A stretch of 64,000 nucleotides of DNA from Gnetum montanum (GCA_015680685.1 MNCI01008971.1:242326-306325), one strand, 5' to 3'. Positions 13,101-25,200 are shown, counted from the first letter of the stretch. Numbers and translations are program-made. The notes: a model not told the origin generated them from the letters alone.

Positions 13101-13659
13101 GAGCAATGGTCAAGCAGAGGCTACAAACAAAACTATCATCATGGTGCTCAAAAAGATGTTGAATCAGAGCAAGAAACGATGGCATGAACAATTAGTCTAT
13201 GCATTATGGGCTTACAGAACGACACATCGAACATCCACAGGTAACACTCCATATAGTCTAGTGTACGGTTCTGAAGCTATTTTACCTTTAGAATTGTAGG
13301 TTCCCTCATTGCGAATAGCTCTCTCCAGCCTCCTCAATGAAAGTCAAAATAATGAATTGCGCATTGTCGACCTCAATTCGGTAGAGAAGGAATGTGTACA
13401 AATGCTTGATCAAATTGAATGGTACCAAAAACAATAGAGGCAAAGGCACAAGCACAATCTCCATAAATGCCTAATCAAAGAAGGAGATCTAGTCCTTAAG
13501 GCCACCTGAGAACATCCAGATAAATTCTCAGCCAACTGGGAAGGGCCTTACTTAGTCACCAAGGCATACAATAATGGAGCATTCAAACTAGCTAACATGG
13601 ATGGAAACGAGTTCGCCAATCCTACAAACCACTTATACTTGAAAAAGCACTATGTCTGA
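10186..13659 (+). pseudogene. pol of element A: RT, RNase H, second RNase H, integrase (decayed)
   Basis: One frame runs from ATG 10186 to TGA 13657 with seven internal stops (about 10324, 10480, 11365, 11794, 13297, 13435, 13507) and no frameshift. RT (about 10600-11250) has FRDLNVATIKDDFPLP, MPFGLKNAGATYQ and the catalytic YVDD. The first RNase H (about 11470-11780) is degenerate: LETSDSS instead of the usual DAS start. The second, plant/archaeal-type RNase H (about 11930-12300) keeps its four acids: FDGAS, KYEGL, RGDSQL and VDALA. Integrase (12600-13300) has the zinc part CDICQKH, then DLDLI, TDNGPQF and GQAEATNK for the D,D,E triad, and a GPY-type end (NWEGPY). Most stops replace Gln or Arg of element B. 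Confidence 0.93.
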
Positions 13660-13670
13660 CAAACTTGAGG

Positions 13671-14092
13671 TACAGAATAGTCCTGGCATCATGACTTAAA
13701 ATTGATACCACAGACTAGTCCTAGATCATAACTTAAAATTGATACCACAGAGTAGTCCTGGCATCATGACTTAAAACTGATACCATAGAGTGGTTCTGGC
13801 ATCATGACTTAAAACTGATACCACAAAGTAGTCCTAACATCATGACTTAAAACTGATACCACAGAATAGTCCTTGCATCATGACTTAAAACTAATACCAT
13901 AGAGTAGTCCTGGCATCATGACTTAAAACTGATACCACAGAGTAGTCCTGGCATCATGCCTTAAAAATGATACCACAGAGTAGTCCTAGCATCATGACTT
14001 AAAACTGATACCATAGAGTAGTCCTGGCATCATGTCTTAAAAATGATACCACAGAGTAGTCCTAGCATCATGACTTAAAACTGATACCACAG
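13671..14092 (+). repeat. 38-bp tandem repeat after pol of A (about 11 units)
   Basis: Unit GATACCACAGAGTAGTCCTG followed by GCATCATGACTTAAAACT, nearly perfect. Looser relatives with ACTATGACTATAAACTAG-like text go on to about 14330. The 3' region of B has related degenerate units (17700-18060, minus strand). Confidence 0.92.
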
Positions 14093-15172
14093 AACCCTGT
14101 CCGGTATGACACTAAACTGTTACATCCATCTGCCATGACATGAAAACTAGCATCAGAGTCCACTAAGACTATAAACTAGTTTGCCTCTTCACAGTCCACT
14201 ATGACTATAAACTAGCAATGCACCATCCGCTATGATGCTAAACTGGTATCATCCAAGGGGTTATGACGTGAAACTAATCCACAATAGTCTGCTAAGACTA
14301 CAAACTAGTGACATCATCAACGACCAGGCAAAACTTGAAAAGATGTGTCGTTGCAATCGACTATTCATGTTCCAAAAAGACTTGCTGCATGATTTATCTC
14401 ATAGGATCTAATAAAGCTAATGTTGTTCGTGATTCTGTCTGCTTTGAAAATTGCACGCAGTGACTCCATCTCCTTGTTTAAAGTGTTTAGCTGACTATTT
14501 CATTTGTGGTTTTCTTGTCTTCTTGGAGTTGTGTTTGCAGGATGACACTTCTGAGGCGCTCGTGCATAGATGCACTTCATCGTGATGACAAGGTATCACA
14601 TTCTTCCTGACACACGTAACTAGGTTAATCAATCCGTTCATAAGTACATTCCCAACTCCCGATACATCCCCTATTTCCCCATCATACTCCCCTTAGCCTA
14701 TTCAATTACACCCCCCTAATACATTCTGCTCACCTTAAAACTCTTGATACATTGTTGCACACTGTTACTCTCTAAGCAGTTGCGACGGAAAACATGATAC
14801 ACAGTTAATGATGCAAAATGCAAGTGCTCAAACACGAGCATGACACAAAAAGTAAGCTCTTTCAAAAAGACCAAGAAATGAAAAAAAATGAAAGAAAAGG
14901 AAAAGACAAAATAAGGAAAAAACAAAAGAAAAGATGAAACGAACAAGAAAAACAAGAAAAAGAAAACAAAAGGGTCAAAGAGAAAAATGCATGGAAAAGG
15001 TCTCTGTGGCCCTGTAGGCATCATAAACAAAAGACTATTGGCTCTTCTCATACAAGCCCCAGGCAAGAAGGCAGTTGTCTTGAAAAATAGTTACACTCAT
15101 ATCTCAAAGAGACCATGTTACACATCATCGCGTGGCTTTGGCTGTTTACAACGGGCCCCGCAAATACTCTAT
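14093..15172 (+). other. 3' untranslated region of element A
   Basis: No ORF. Conserved with B are a block around 14510-14560 containing TTGTGTTTGCAGGATGACAC, which looks like a 3' splice site (B has GTAG for GCAG at 17528-17527 on the minus strand), and a block near 15045-15080 (ACAAGCCCCAGGCAAGAAGG). An A/G-only-like tract spans about 14865-14990. Confidence 0.5.
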
Positions 15173-15493
15173 AAGAGTCCTGTTTCTCCAAAGAACACAC
15201 CTCCTATGTCTTGGTTCTGAGTCTACTGAAAACCCAGCTATTGACAAGGACCAATCATATAACTTATTCATGAGAAAGCATTCCTCTCCCACAAATTCCA
15301 ACAGCAATTTCCCAGCTTTCCTTCTTGCAACCAATCCCCTCCCCTTGCATCTCAAACTGCATTTCCCCGATCCCATGTACTTTTGAAAATGGTGCGATGA
15401 CATCCAGCCAAGGGCTAACGGTTAATGTTTGGTACTTGGTCGTTCATGGTGTTTTGCACTTCTTTGTCGACGCCTCTCGAGTAGATTCCTCCA
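15173..15493 (+). repeat. 3' end region of A next to element B, also copied inside B
   Basis: This is A's own sequence just before its polypurine tract: the corresponding end of B's internal region (16712 upward, minus strand) shares GATTCCTCCA and TTGCACTTCTTTGTCGAC. The same 320 bp, with about four differences, recur at 32064-32382 within the 5' LTR region of B. Confidence 0.88.
15489..15493. repeat. Target site duplication of element B, left copy (CTCCA)
   Basis: CTCCA directly precedes the LTR boundary TGTACCGCC at 15494 and directly follows the other boundary at 33542-33546. Together they restore A's text GATTCCTCCAGACGTCAAC. Confidence 0.88.
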
Positions 15494-16090
15494 TGTACCG
15501 CCTGAAATCATCGATCTCCGGCTAGAAGGAAAAACAGAGGCCGCGGGATCGCAGGACGTGTACAGAAGACCCTGCCTTCGCCTGAGGGCAAGCTGGAATG
15601 CAACAAAGGCAGAGTACCTTGGGTGGTCTGCACGCAGATCAGACAAGGATTTCCCCGCATGTACGCAAAGTGCTAATACGCTGGGTTATGCGTAAACGGT
15701 GTGCGAGCGTAAACAAAGTAACAGAACAGCGTGGAGCGTAAACGGATGCAAACGAAGCATGAGCGTAAACAGACGTAAACGATGCGTGGGCCAAATTAAC
15801 ATAAAACTGTAAAAGAACTGATGCAGCAAATGTAAACAATGGTATTACAGAGTCAAGGTATAGTGCACCGATCTAACACAGTCGTGTGGGAACACAAGGC
15901 GGACGAAAAGCCCCGGCGTACATAGGGATGACTCAGGCGGTTTGCAGGGTGAACGGAGCGTAAGAGACTTGATCCGCAGCATGCAGGGCTTCCCAGCGTA
16001 AGAGGGTTTTAGCTCTTTTTTGCAGCGTAAATGTTCTCTCATGTGCTCCGAGATTTTGCAAAACGTCCGGACGAAGTGGGAAAATGGGGG

Positions 16091-16097
16091 TTTTATA
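16091..16097 (-). promoter_or_regulatory. TATA box in the 3' LTR of B
   Basis: TATAAAA on the minus strand, between the palindrome array (upstream) and the GTTTACGCT part (downstream), as expected for an LTR promoter. The same site is at 32986-32980. Confidence 0.55.
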
Positions 16098-16187
16098 CAG
16101 GTTGTTACGCTAGACTCGGGATGGGCGACACATGGTGCGTTGACCGGGTGCATACACTTTACAAATGTACAAAATATTACAACTGCT

Positions 16188-16580
16188 GGGCGTATACGCC
16201 GTATTAAGTCGGCGTATACGCTGGGCGTATACGCTGAACGTGCTGGTGTGAACTGAGTGGAGATGCTGAGTGCTGGGCGTACACGCTGGGCGTATACGCT
16301 GATGGATGCTGAGCGTACACACCGGGCGTATACGCCAAAGGGAGTCCACTTGCTTCAATCCTTGCCTTCTGGTGTTATCTTCATGCTGTCATTGAAAATC
16401 CTGTCGTCGAGCATGTGTATCTGCAGTACCTGGGCGTATACGCCGAAGAGCTAGGCATATATGTTGGAGTGCCGGGCGTATACGCTGGGCGTATACGCTG
16501 GAATGCTGGGCGTATATGCTGCAGGTGTGATCTTGGGCATATACGCAGCAGGTGTGATCTTGGGCGTATACGCTAGCGCC
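16188..16580. repeat. Array of GCGTATACGC palindromes in the 3' LTR of B
   Basis: About 14 copies of GGGCGTATACGCTGG or close variants at irregular spacing of 12-110 bp. Variants are mainly CG changed to TG or CA. Matching array at about 33077-33420. Confidence 0.9.
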
Positions 16581-16696
16581 ATGTACTTAGCAAAAACTAA
16601 GTGTTGTGATCATGCAGCCGGCGTCGTTCGTGAGTTCGCGAGTCCTATTTGGTGTCGGACAAGTACTAAGCTCCGAATTTTGTGGTGTTTCATTGG

Positions 16697-16705
16697 CCCC
16701 TCTTT
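16697..16705 (-). other. Polypurine tract of element B
   Basis: AAAGAGGGG on the minus strand, four bases before the 3' LTR start. Identical to the tract of A at 33556-33564 within AACAAAGAGGGGCCAA. Confidence 0.85.
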
Positions 16706-18072
16706 GTTGACGCTTGGAGGAATCGACCCAAGAAGTGTCGACAAAGAAGTGCAAAATACCACAAGCAACTTAATGAAGACGTTGCCCGCTGCCACTAGAC
16801 GAGACGTCATCGCACCATGTTCAGTAGTACATGGGATTGGGAAAGCGGAATTTGTAGCTGATGGGAGGATAGGAATTGGCGACTGCCCAAGGAACTGTGT
16901 GGACAGGTGATGTTTCAGTATGTGGCATGCTGATCCGTACCTTAGCCATTGTTTTAGCAGACTCGGAGTATAGGCATGCGATGTGCGTTCTTTGGCGGAA
17001 CAGCGCTCTTGGTTAGTTTTCAAAAGGACTTGTTGGCGAGGCCAGAGCCACAGGAGGATGTGTTACATTCTTTGGGAGAGCAGGGCCCATTTTTAGTGTT
17101 TAAGGGGAACCTGCTGGCGGGGAGCCAAAGCCATGCAACTAGATGTTCTTTGAGCGCTTTGGACATGAGTACTTAGTTTTGAGACAACTGCCTTCCCGCC
17201 TGGGGCTTGTATGGGAAGTGTCAGAGGTCTTTGTTTGTGTTTGTGTTTTTTTTTGACGTTGCAAACTTTGCTTTGCCTGTGTACTCATGTGCAAGTGCTG
17301 TGCGGCGTGTTGCAACTGCTTTAAGCGGTACGGTGTTTTAAATGTACTTGGTGTGTCAAGGGGATGCCGGGATAAAGTGTTAGTGAATGGATAGGGAAAT
17401 TTTATCAGTGAATGGGGACGTACTAGTGAACGGTTTGATTCAGTCTTGCCATGTATGCTGCAAACAGTGTCTTATCTTGCTGCTCGTGACGAAGTGCACT
17501 CTTGTACGACACTTCTGGGTGTCATCCTACAAACACAACGCCAAGGAGACAAGAAGACCGTGAGTGAATAGATGAGCTTAGACTTACATGGCGGCTGATG
17601 ACACAGAGATGTTGAAGGATGGCAGGCCCTGTATGTAGATGACAGCAGTATTGATGACGAGCGATGCAGTGAAGCTGGTGGATGATTGTGACGGCGGATT
17701 GACGTGCTGGATGTGAACTTGCCAGTTTATAGTCTTGGCAGACTGTTGTGGGTTAGTTTTATGTCATAACCCATTGGACATTGTCTTTTTAGCGTCGTGA
17801 CAGACGGTACATTGCCAGTTTTAAGTCTTAGCGGACTACGAAGAGGCAAGCTAGTTTATAGTCTTAGCGGACCCTGACAGTCGTGACGATGGCAGTTTAC
17901 TGTCATGACGGACGGGTACTAGTTTATCGTCGTTTGCGGACACTGTGATATTAGTTTTAAGTCATAACCCAGGACTACTCTGTGGTATCAGTTTATCGTC
18001 ATGATTCCAGAACGAGCTGTGGTATCAGTTTATAGTCGTGATTCCAAGACTTACACGTACCTGAGTTTATGT
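16706..18072 (-). other. 3' untranslated region of element B
   Basis: No ORF. From pol outward (minus strand): degenerate repeats with ATGACxxTAAACTG cores (18060-17700), a conserved block with TTGTGTTTGTAGGATGACAC (near 17545-17520) like a 3' splice site, a block with ACAAGCCCCAGGCGGGAAGG (about 17190-17215), and a region similar to 15173-15493 of A (about 16900-16712). Confidence 0.6.
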
Positions 18073-21000
18073 TCAAACGTGGAATGGTTTTACATACAGA
18101 TGATTTTTCGGATTGGAAAGCTTGTTCCCTTCTGTGTCCGCTAACTTGAATGCACCATTGTCAAATGCTTTGATGACGACGTAGGGCCCTTCCCAGTTGG
18201 CTGAGAATTTGTCCGGGTGTTCCCGAACAACTTTGAGTACGAGGTCACCTTCGTGGATTGGGTGTTTGCTGATGTCATGCCGATGTCCCTGTCGTTGTTG
18301 CTTTTGATACCATTCGATCTGATCGAGTGCGCGTGCACGTTCCTCTTCCACCGAGTCGAGGTCAATGAGACGTAGCTCATTGTTTTACCCGTCGTCGAGG
18401 AGTCCGGAGAGTGTGATCCTTAGCGATGGTACCTGTAATTCCAAAGGTAAAACAGCTTTTGAACCGTAAACGAGACTGTACGGAGTTTTACCTGTTGACG
18501 TCCAGTGTGTAGTGCGATATGCCCATGGTGCGTATTTTAGTTGCTCATGCCATTTCTTTTTGCTTTGGGTTAGCATTTTCTTAAGTATTGTAATGATTGT
18601 CTTGTTCGTTGCTTCTGCTTGCCCATTGCTCCGAGGATAGTATGGGGATGAAAACGAGTGCTTGATCCCCAAACTGTCACAAAACGTTTTCGTTTTTGCA
18701 CTGCTAAATTGTGGCCCGTTGTCAGTGATAATTGTCATGGGGATGCTAAAACGGGTCACTATGTTTTCGAGAATAAAGTTGCACACGTGTTTAGATGTGG
18801 TTTTTCGAAGGGGAATAGCTTCTACCGACTTCGTGAAATATTCAGTGGCGGTTATGATGAAACCATGCCCTGCAGAAGATGAGGGTGTAATCGAACCTAT
18901 GAGATCTAACCCCCATTTTTGGAAGGGCCAGGTGATTTGCGCCGTGTGCAACTCGTTTGGTGGGACATGAATCAAATTGCTATGTTTTTGGCATGTGTCG
19001 CATGTTTTAACTTTGGAAGAACAGTCATATTCCATGTGTGGCCAATAATAGCCTAATCGTCTTATTTTCGTGGCCTGCCTTTTTGCGCTATGTGTCCTCT
19101 GCATAGTCCTTCGTGTGTTTGGTCAACTATAGTTTAAGCGTCGACACTACTGACGCATGTTAGCAATATGCCTTCGTAGGATCGATGACATAGGGTGTCC
19201 CCTACCAAGGTATACTGCTTGGCAAATTTTTGCACTGCGTCTTTCTGAGCATTTGTTAGATGGCGTGGTGCTTCGGCGTGTAGAAGATACTCTTTTATGT
19301 CATCGTACCATTCTACTGCATGTGTTGTGCTAACAGATGCAATTGGCAACATGTTGGGATTATCGATTACCGGTTCAGTACAGTTAATTACAGAGCTTGG
19401 TAAGGCATGGAACATGTCTGGCGATATGTTTAGTGCTAATGTTGCTAACGCATCTGCGATGGTATTATCGTTTCGGGAGACATGTTGCACATCAATGTTT
19501 TTGAATCATTTTACTAGGTGCTTTGCTAAGTCACAATATGGTTGTAAGTGTGGAGCTTTACACGTGTAGACATCTGTGACTTGGTTTACAACCAATTGTG
19601 AATCCCCTCTGACTATGAGTCACGTGATGTCTGAAGCTAGTGCTGCCGCGAGACCTCTAAGGAGACCTTGGTACTCTGCTATGTTATTAGTACAATGAAA
19701 GTTGAAACAATAGGCAAAGGGACGGATCTCCCCGGAGGGATAGGTGATTACAGTGGCCGCACTTCCTCCTCGAGAGGTGGATGCTCCATCAAAGTTTAGA
19801 ATAGCGTCATAATCTTGGGGAACTATATCTATGCCACTTATGTTTTCATCAGGGAATTCCGGATCTATAGTCACTTGGTCATGTGTTGGTGATGTGGCCA
19901 TCTGATCTGCTATGGCTTGACCTTTAACCGATGATTGCGCTACGTAATATAGGTCAAACTCAGCTATCATGGCTTTCCACCGGGCTATTCGACTCGTTTC
20001 GTAGATGTTTCCTATTATGCCTCTCAGTACATTGTCCATGCAAATTATGTAGACCTGATTACGGAAGAGGTAATGTCGCCATTTTCTTAAAGAAAAGACC
20101 AAAGCTAAACATGACCTCTCCACGTCGTTGTATTTCTTTTCATGGGTAACTAAGGCATGGCTTAAGTAGTACACAGGGACTTCGGTTCCGTCATTTTGTT
20201 TTTGGCAAAGCATAGACGCGATGGACGATTCCGAAGTGGCAAAGTAGATGTAGAACGGTTTATTGTTTTGAGGTGGATAAACCGTAGGCAATCGCGCAAG
20301 TGCTGTTTTGATATTTTCGAAGGCTTCCTGGCACTGCGAGGTCCATTCGAAATGGACGTTTTTACATAACAGGTGGTTCATAGGTTTTAATTTGTCTGTC
20401 AATTTGTCTACGAAGCGCCTGATGAATTGTAATCTACCTTGTAGAACTCGAAGTTCGGTAAGATTGCTTGGTGGTTTCAGGTTTGTTATGGCTTTTACCT
20501 TATCGGGGTCTACTCGTATCCCTGATTCAGAGGCTATAAATCCAAGCATCTTGCCTGTTTTGACGCCAAAGACACATTTTTTCGGGTTAAGCCTTAGCTC
20601 ATATTTTAAACAACATTTTAAGACTAGGTCTAGGTCTTGTACATGTTGTTCGGTTGTCCTTAACTTAACCACTATGTCATCCATGTAATCATTGAGCGAC
20701 CATAACATATAGTCACTGAAGATAAATGTCATGGCTCTTTGATACGTGGCCCCAGCATTTTTGAGACCAAAGGGCATCATAGTGTAGCAAAAAGTTCCCC
20801 ATGGGGTCATGAAGGTAGTCCGAAGTTGGTGTTCAGGGTTGATGCGGATTTGGTTATATCCCGAAAAACCATCCATAAAAGACAACAAGGCATGTCCAGC
20901 AGTTGAATCAACGAGTTGATCGATGCTGGGCAGGGGAAAGTCATCTTTTATGGTCGCTACGTTTAAGTCACGGAAGTCGATGCATAAGCGAATGCTTCCA

Positions 21001-21546
21001 TTTTTCTTTGGGACGATGACCATGTTTGACACCCACTCGGCGTAATCAACGGCCCAACTGAAACCAGCTTGGTAAAGCTTAGTGATCTCATTGCGAACTG
21101 CCAACGCCACCTTGAGTCTAACTTTTCGCTTTTTGTTTTATTGGTCTCAGCTTGGGGTCCAGAATAATGTTGTATTGGACAATTCTGGGATCTAGCCTGG
21201 GCATGTCCATGTAAGACCAAGTGAACGCTTTCATGTTTTCCCTAAGCACATTCTGAATGTCTTGAGCCAAGTACGGTTGTAATAGCGTGCTTAATTTTAA
21301 TGTTTTAACTTCCCCATCAGGCATGGTAATGGGTGTTTCAGCTAACGGATCTTCAGTGATGTTTTCCGCTTCTATGTCAAAAAATTTCGTCATGCCTTGG
21401 TAGTTGTCTGTCGTTTGCTGTGTTGAGGCTATGATCGCGTCGTCTGTCAGCGGACTTAAATTGATGAAGTTTATGTCAATGTCTCGTGTAATAGTACCAT
21501 GTGGTCCGTCAATGGTTAACGGTGCGGTTAACTGCGGGCAATCCAT
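18073..21546 (-). pseudogene. pol of element B: RT, RNase H, second RNase H, integrase (decayed)
   Basis: ATG at 21546 lies 11 bases after a likely 3' splice site. RT shows FRDLNVATIKDDFPLP, MPFGLKNAGATYQ and catalytic YMDD. The first RNase H lacks the usual acids (FATSESS). The second RNase H has NFDGAS, AEYQGL, RGDSQL and ADALA. Integrase has CDTCQKH, GLDLIG, TDNGPQF and GQAEATNK, and the C-terminal NWEGPY with KPFHV at the end. Against A there is a 2-bp deletion near 21118 and a frameshift near 19080; stops lie near 19618, 19505, 19133 and 18384. The last two stand where A has Gln. Would copy element RNA into DNA and insert it, if intact. Confidence 0.93.
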
Positions 21547-22032
21547 TGAGCTCGTCCCTGTCAATAAACCGAGAGTTGCGTGAGCAAGAAGGGATCATTC
21601 CATGTCTTTTGGAAATTTAAAGTGTGTATACGTGTATAATGGTGGATTATCATCACACCTGGACACATGGCAGTTTAAGACCATATCGGGCCACAAGTGG
21701 CAGTTTAAGGCCATACCAGGCCACAAGTGGTAGTTTAAGGCAGTACCAAGCCATGAATGGATGAGGAGAATGGCAGTTGAAGGCCATACCGGGCCATGAA
21801 TGGGGGAGATGGCAGTTTAAGGCCGTACCGGGCCGTATTGTCAGTTTAAACGCGTAAAGTATGTGAAAAGGGGTCCACGAAGGAACTCAGACATAATAAT
21901 TGTTGCTTTTAGTTAATTTTTTATCATTATGGGCAAATTTTAACGAAAAATAGGCAAAAAAGGAAAAAAAGGCGAAAAAGGAGCAACAACGGCGTAAGCG
22001 GCGGCGGCGTCGGCGTCAGCATCATCGGGCGC
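21547..22032. other. Spacer of B before pol; promoter side of the antisense gene
   Basis: CAG at 21560-21558 (minus strand) after GGTTTATTGA is a likely 3' splice site for the gag-pol RNA, 11 bases before the pol ATG as in A. At about 21660-21845 lie six or seven units of a repeat of about 30 bp (on the plus strand TGGCAGTTTAAGGCCATACC then GGGCC). Then comes an A-rich stretch with AAAAAGG words (21950-21985) before the plus-strand TATA box. Confidence 0.55.
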
Positions 22033-22040
22033 TATATAAA
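22033..22040 (+). promoter_or_regulatory. TATA box of the antisense gene of B
   Basis: TATATAAA followed by GGATGAGGGG, 196 bp before the inferred ATG at 22236. The stretch between carries GCGTAGACGCC and GCGTAA words. Position and sequence fit a plant RNA polymerase II promoter; this is inference only. Confidence 0.55.
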
Positions 22041-22235
22041 GGATGAGGGGTGCATTTGTTTTCTATTTTTAACAATGACAGCGTAAAGTGCGACTTGTGT
22101 GAGCGTAAGCGTGAACTTTCTCAGCGTAGACGCCAAGAGACCCTAGCGTAGACGCCAGACTAAACCCAGCGTAGACGCCAAGGCCGAGGACAATTGCTCA
22201 ACGTGCACATAGACAGTCAGCGTAAACACTTTGCA

Positions 22236-25200
22236 ATGGACAAGGGCAAGGAAGTGGAAGGCCAGGGGAGGAAGGGTTCTGACCTAACCTTTGCCGAAGA
22301 GACGGATGCGATGTTGCAGGGCCTGCCTAGGCCGAAGATGCTGAAGTGGCCCGTGACGCCCCATGGGTAAGCCTTGATCCCTGTCTCTGTTATTTTTTGT
22401 GTTTCTTAGCGTACACGATCGAGCATAGAGGGTTTATAAGGGTTTCCGGCGTGTACGCCAGCGTAACTGTGCAGCGTAGACTGTCATCCGTTTTATTGGC
22501 ATCTGTGTTATTCGGCGTATTTTCTTGGCGTAAACTGTGTTTGGCGACGGCGTATACGCTGAGGGTTTGTTCAGTGTATACGTTGTGCACGTCGCTGTCT
22601 GGCGTGCTAATTACTTTTTGGCGTAGTCTGTTGACGCTGACAGGGAGCTCAGGCGTATACGCTGAGGGTTTCTCCAGCATATACGCTGCGCGTGAGGGGT
22701 TCGGGCGTCAGCGTAGACGCTGAGTTTTGTAGCGTATATGCTGGGTTTAAGTTGTGCTTTTATGCAAAGTGTTCAGTTCGCCCAGCGTATACGCTCTGTG
22801 TTCAGCGTGCACGCTAGGTTTGAATCATTTTTTACGCCAAGTATTCAGTTCGCCCGGCTTATACGCTGTGTGTTCAGCGTATACGCTACATTTGAATCGC
22901 GCTAAATGTTAAGTTTGTTCGGCGTACACGCTGCGTACAGCGTATACACTGAGCGTAAGTCACGGGCGTATACGCTCTGAGTATAGCGTATACGCTGGGC
23001 GTAAGTTGTGTTTTTCGCGAAGTAGTTTGGCGGGCATATATGCTGGGCATGAACAGTTAGTTTATTTTTTTTATTTTTTTCCCTATTTGTGATGCAAACT
23101 TTCATTTCATTGCAATTGGTTGCAGGGACAGCAAACGTTTCCTCATAGTGGTTGAGCTCGTTGGGGTCCTAGCGTGGGTTGGACCCATTGAGGATGGCGA
23201 TCTTCCCCCGCCTCTAACCGTGGATAACAACGGGGTCTGGTTCAGGGAAGGCGCTGGTGAATTTCTGGCTTTCCTGTTAACCAATTTCGAGGTGGTTATG
23301 TGGTCATTTTTCGATGAGGTGACCGCACGCAGTGTGGTTGATGCATTATTGCCGAGAGACGCAAAGGGCGTTGTGGTCTTCATGGAAGACATTGACGAGG
23401 GCTCGTTTGTTGATGAGGATGGTAATACTTGCGGGACCAAGTCAACACGTCCGTTAGCATGTGTGTGGGCCCTGCTGCCACCCAGGTTGGATTATATCAA
23501 CAACACTCTATTTATAGCTGCTCGCGCGCACACCCTGTTTCAGAATCCTCCTGGCACCGTGTACAGAATAGCCAGGTAGGGCCGTAAAAATTCATTGCTT
23601 TGCCTATTTCCGTTTGATGTCGTTTTCTTGTTTTGACATGCGTTTATTTATAGGCCGAGGACCAACCTTGACAGGACCCTAATTGAAGATGAAGGGATAG
23701 CCCTCACTCGCACAGCTCTGGAGGCCTTTATAACGGCTCCCACTCTTCGTGGGGCCGTACTGGCTCAGACAAAGTGTTTGATGGTCCTTTTCCATGAGCA
23801 GTTTTCTAGGGCCTTTGTGATGTGCAAAGCCTGTGGATGGCTCCATAAGGACTGGACAGATCAAGAACCGGTCTTCCCTCATTGTTTTGGCAGTACCTCC
23901 AAATCCACCACTAACGGTAAGTAGTAGCATTTATTACATGCGTTAGTGGATTCGTTCAACTGTTTGAGGTGAGGTTGATGTGATCGTTTTTAACTTGTTT
24001 TAACAGTTGATGAGCCCTTGGGTGGGGATCCCGTAACGACAGGCCGAACAGAGACAACTTTGTCAATGAAGTTCGGGGAGGTAGTGAAAGCGTAGAAGTG
24101 GCTGCGTAAGCAGGCTCCGCCGTCCCTCACCCGTTGCTTAGATGATGCCGGCCTCCTGGAACTTTTCATGACGCCAAGCCCTGATGTCTCAATTGGGGAA
24201 ATGATAGGGATCGTGGACTCTTTCAATGAGTCTATCTCTCAGTACAGCACCCGGGTTAAGGGTGTCAAGGTGGTATTTCATCTGTCGCCTGTATTCTTTT
24301 CTAACCTATTTGGCATGCCGGCAGATGGCCTACCTGTAGTGTTAGACAGGTCTCACAAAGAGCTCCAAATGATCCGTGAACTGGAGTCTTGGCTTGGCGT
24401 GACAAAAAACACCAAGGGGTTCCCAATGCAAGGGAAGGCAAAGGTTGTTTAGGTGAACGAACTGTATCCCCTATTTTGGGCACGGGTGTTTCCCAAAACT
24501 CTTTCTCAGGTGCGGAGTTTTGGGGTGGAGGCGGTACGCATCATGCGGACAATTTTGGAAACTAGCTTGCGGTACAACTGGGCTCAATTTTTGTTGGTGG
24601 GTCTGCATAAAGAGATAGTATGGTTGCACTCAAACATCGAAGCACAATCGCACTTCACGTTTGCCTTCTTCGCCAGCTACCTTCGCCATTTCGCCGAGTT
24701 TCTTGTGGTGCGTGCAGACAAGAAGTTTGTCCTACGGGATCGGGGTCAACTATCCCGCCCATGGGTTAAACACCTGTTCACGACCACCAAGTCACAGGAT
24801 GCCCCAGAAGGTATCGACGAGTCCGTGTCTATCACTACTGGAGGGTCATCTGGCGGTTCCATCCACACACGAGATAGTCTGGGGTTGGAGCCAGATTGTG
24901 TGCCTTTAACTGCTAGACGGGCTGAGCGGGTTATTAAAGAAATAGTCGGCAAAGCTAATTCAAAATTGAAAAGACCTGAACGTCCCACCGAGGAGGTTGC
25001 CGAAATAAACCAGCCACACGTGAAGCGGATACGCTTCAAGATACCTGGTAAGCGGAGCTCATCTGCTTGTTGTTGTATCGCTTTCATTTGTTTATAACCC
25101 TTGTTTCAATTGCTTATGTGTCATTGCTGTTTTTGATTTGAGGAAGTGAGGAAGCAGGCCTTGGAGACTATCAAGGAGGAGGAGGAAACACAGACGGAGA

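Larger units (their letters stand above)
15494..16692 (-). repeat. 3' LTR of element B (1199 bp)
   Basis: Read on the minus strand it starts TGAAACACCACAAAATTCGG and ends GGCGGTACA. It matches 32383-33541. It holds about 14 GCGTATACGC palindromes or one-base variants in its U3 side (16188-16580), and GTTTACGCT words on its other side (15670-15850). Confidence 0.93.

Noticed and set aside
13671-14092. 38-bp array as a centromeric satellite
   Set aside because: It sits at a fixed place in the 3' region of element A with a counterpart in B, so it is an element-internal array.
15422-16358. Several ORFs of 60-150 aa in the LTRs of B, on both strands
   Set aside because: They arise from the stop-poor GCGTATACGC array (reading AYT, VYA, RIR repeats) and repeat in both LTRs without coding signs.
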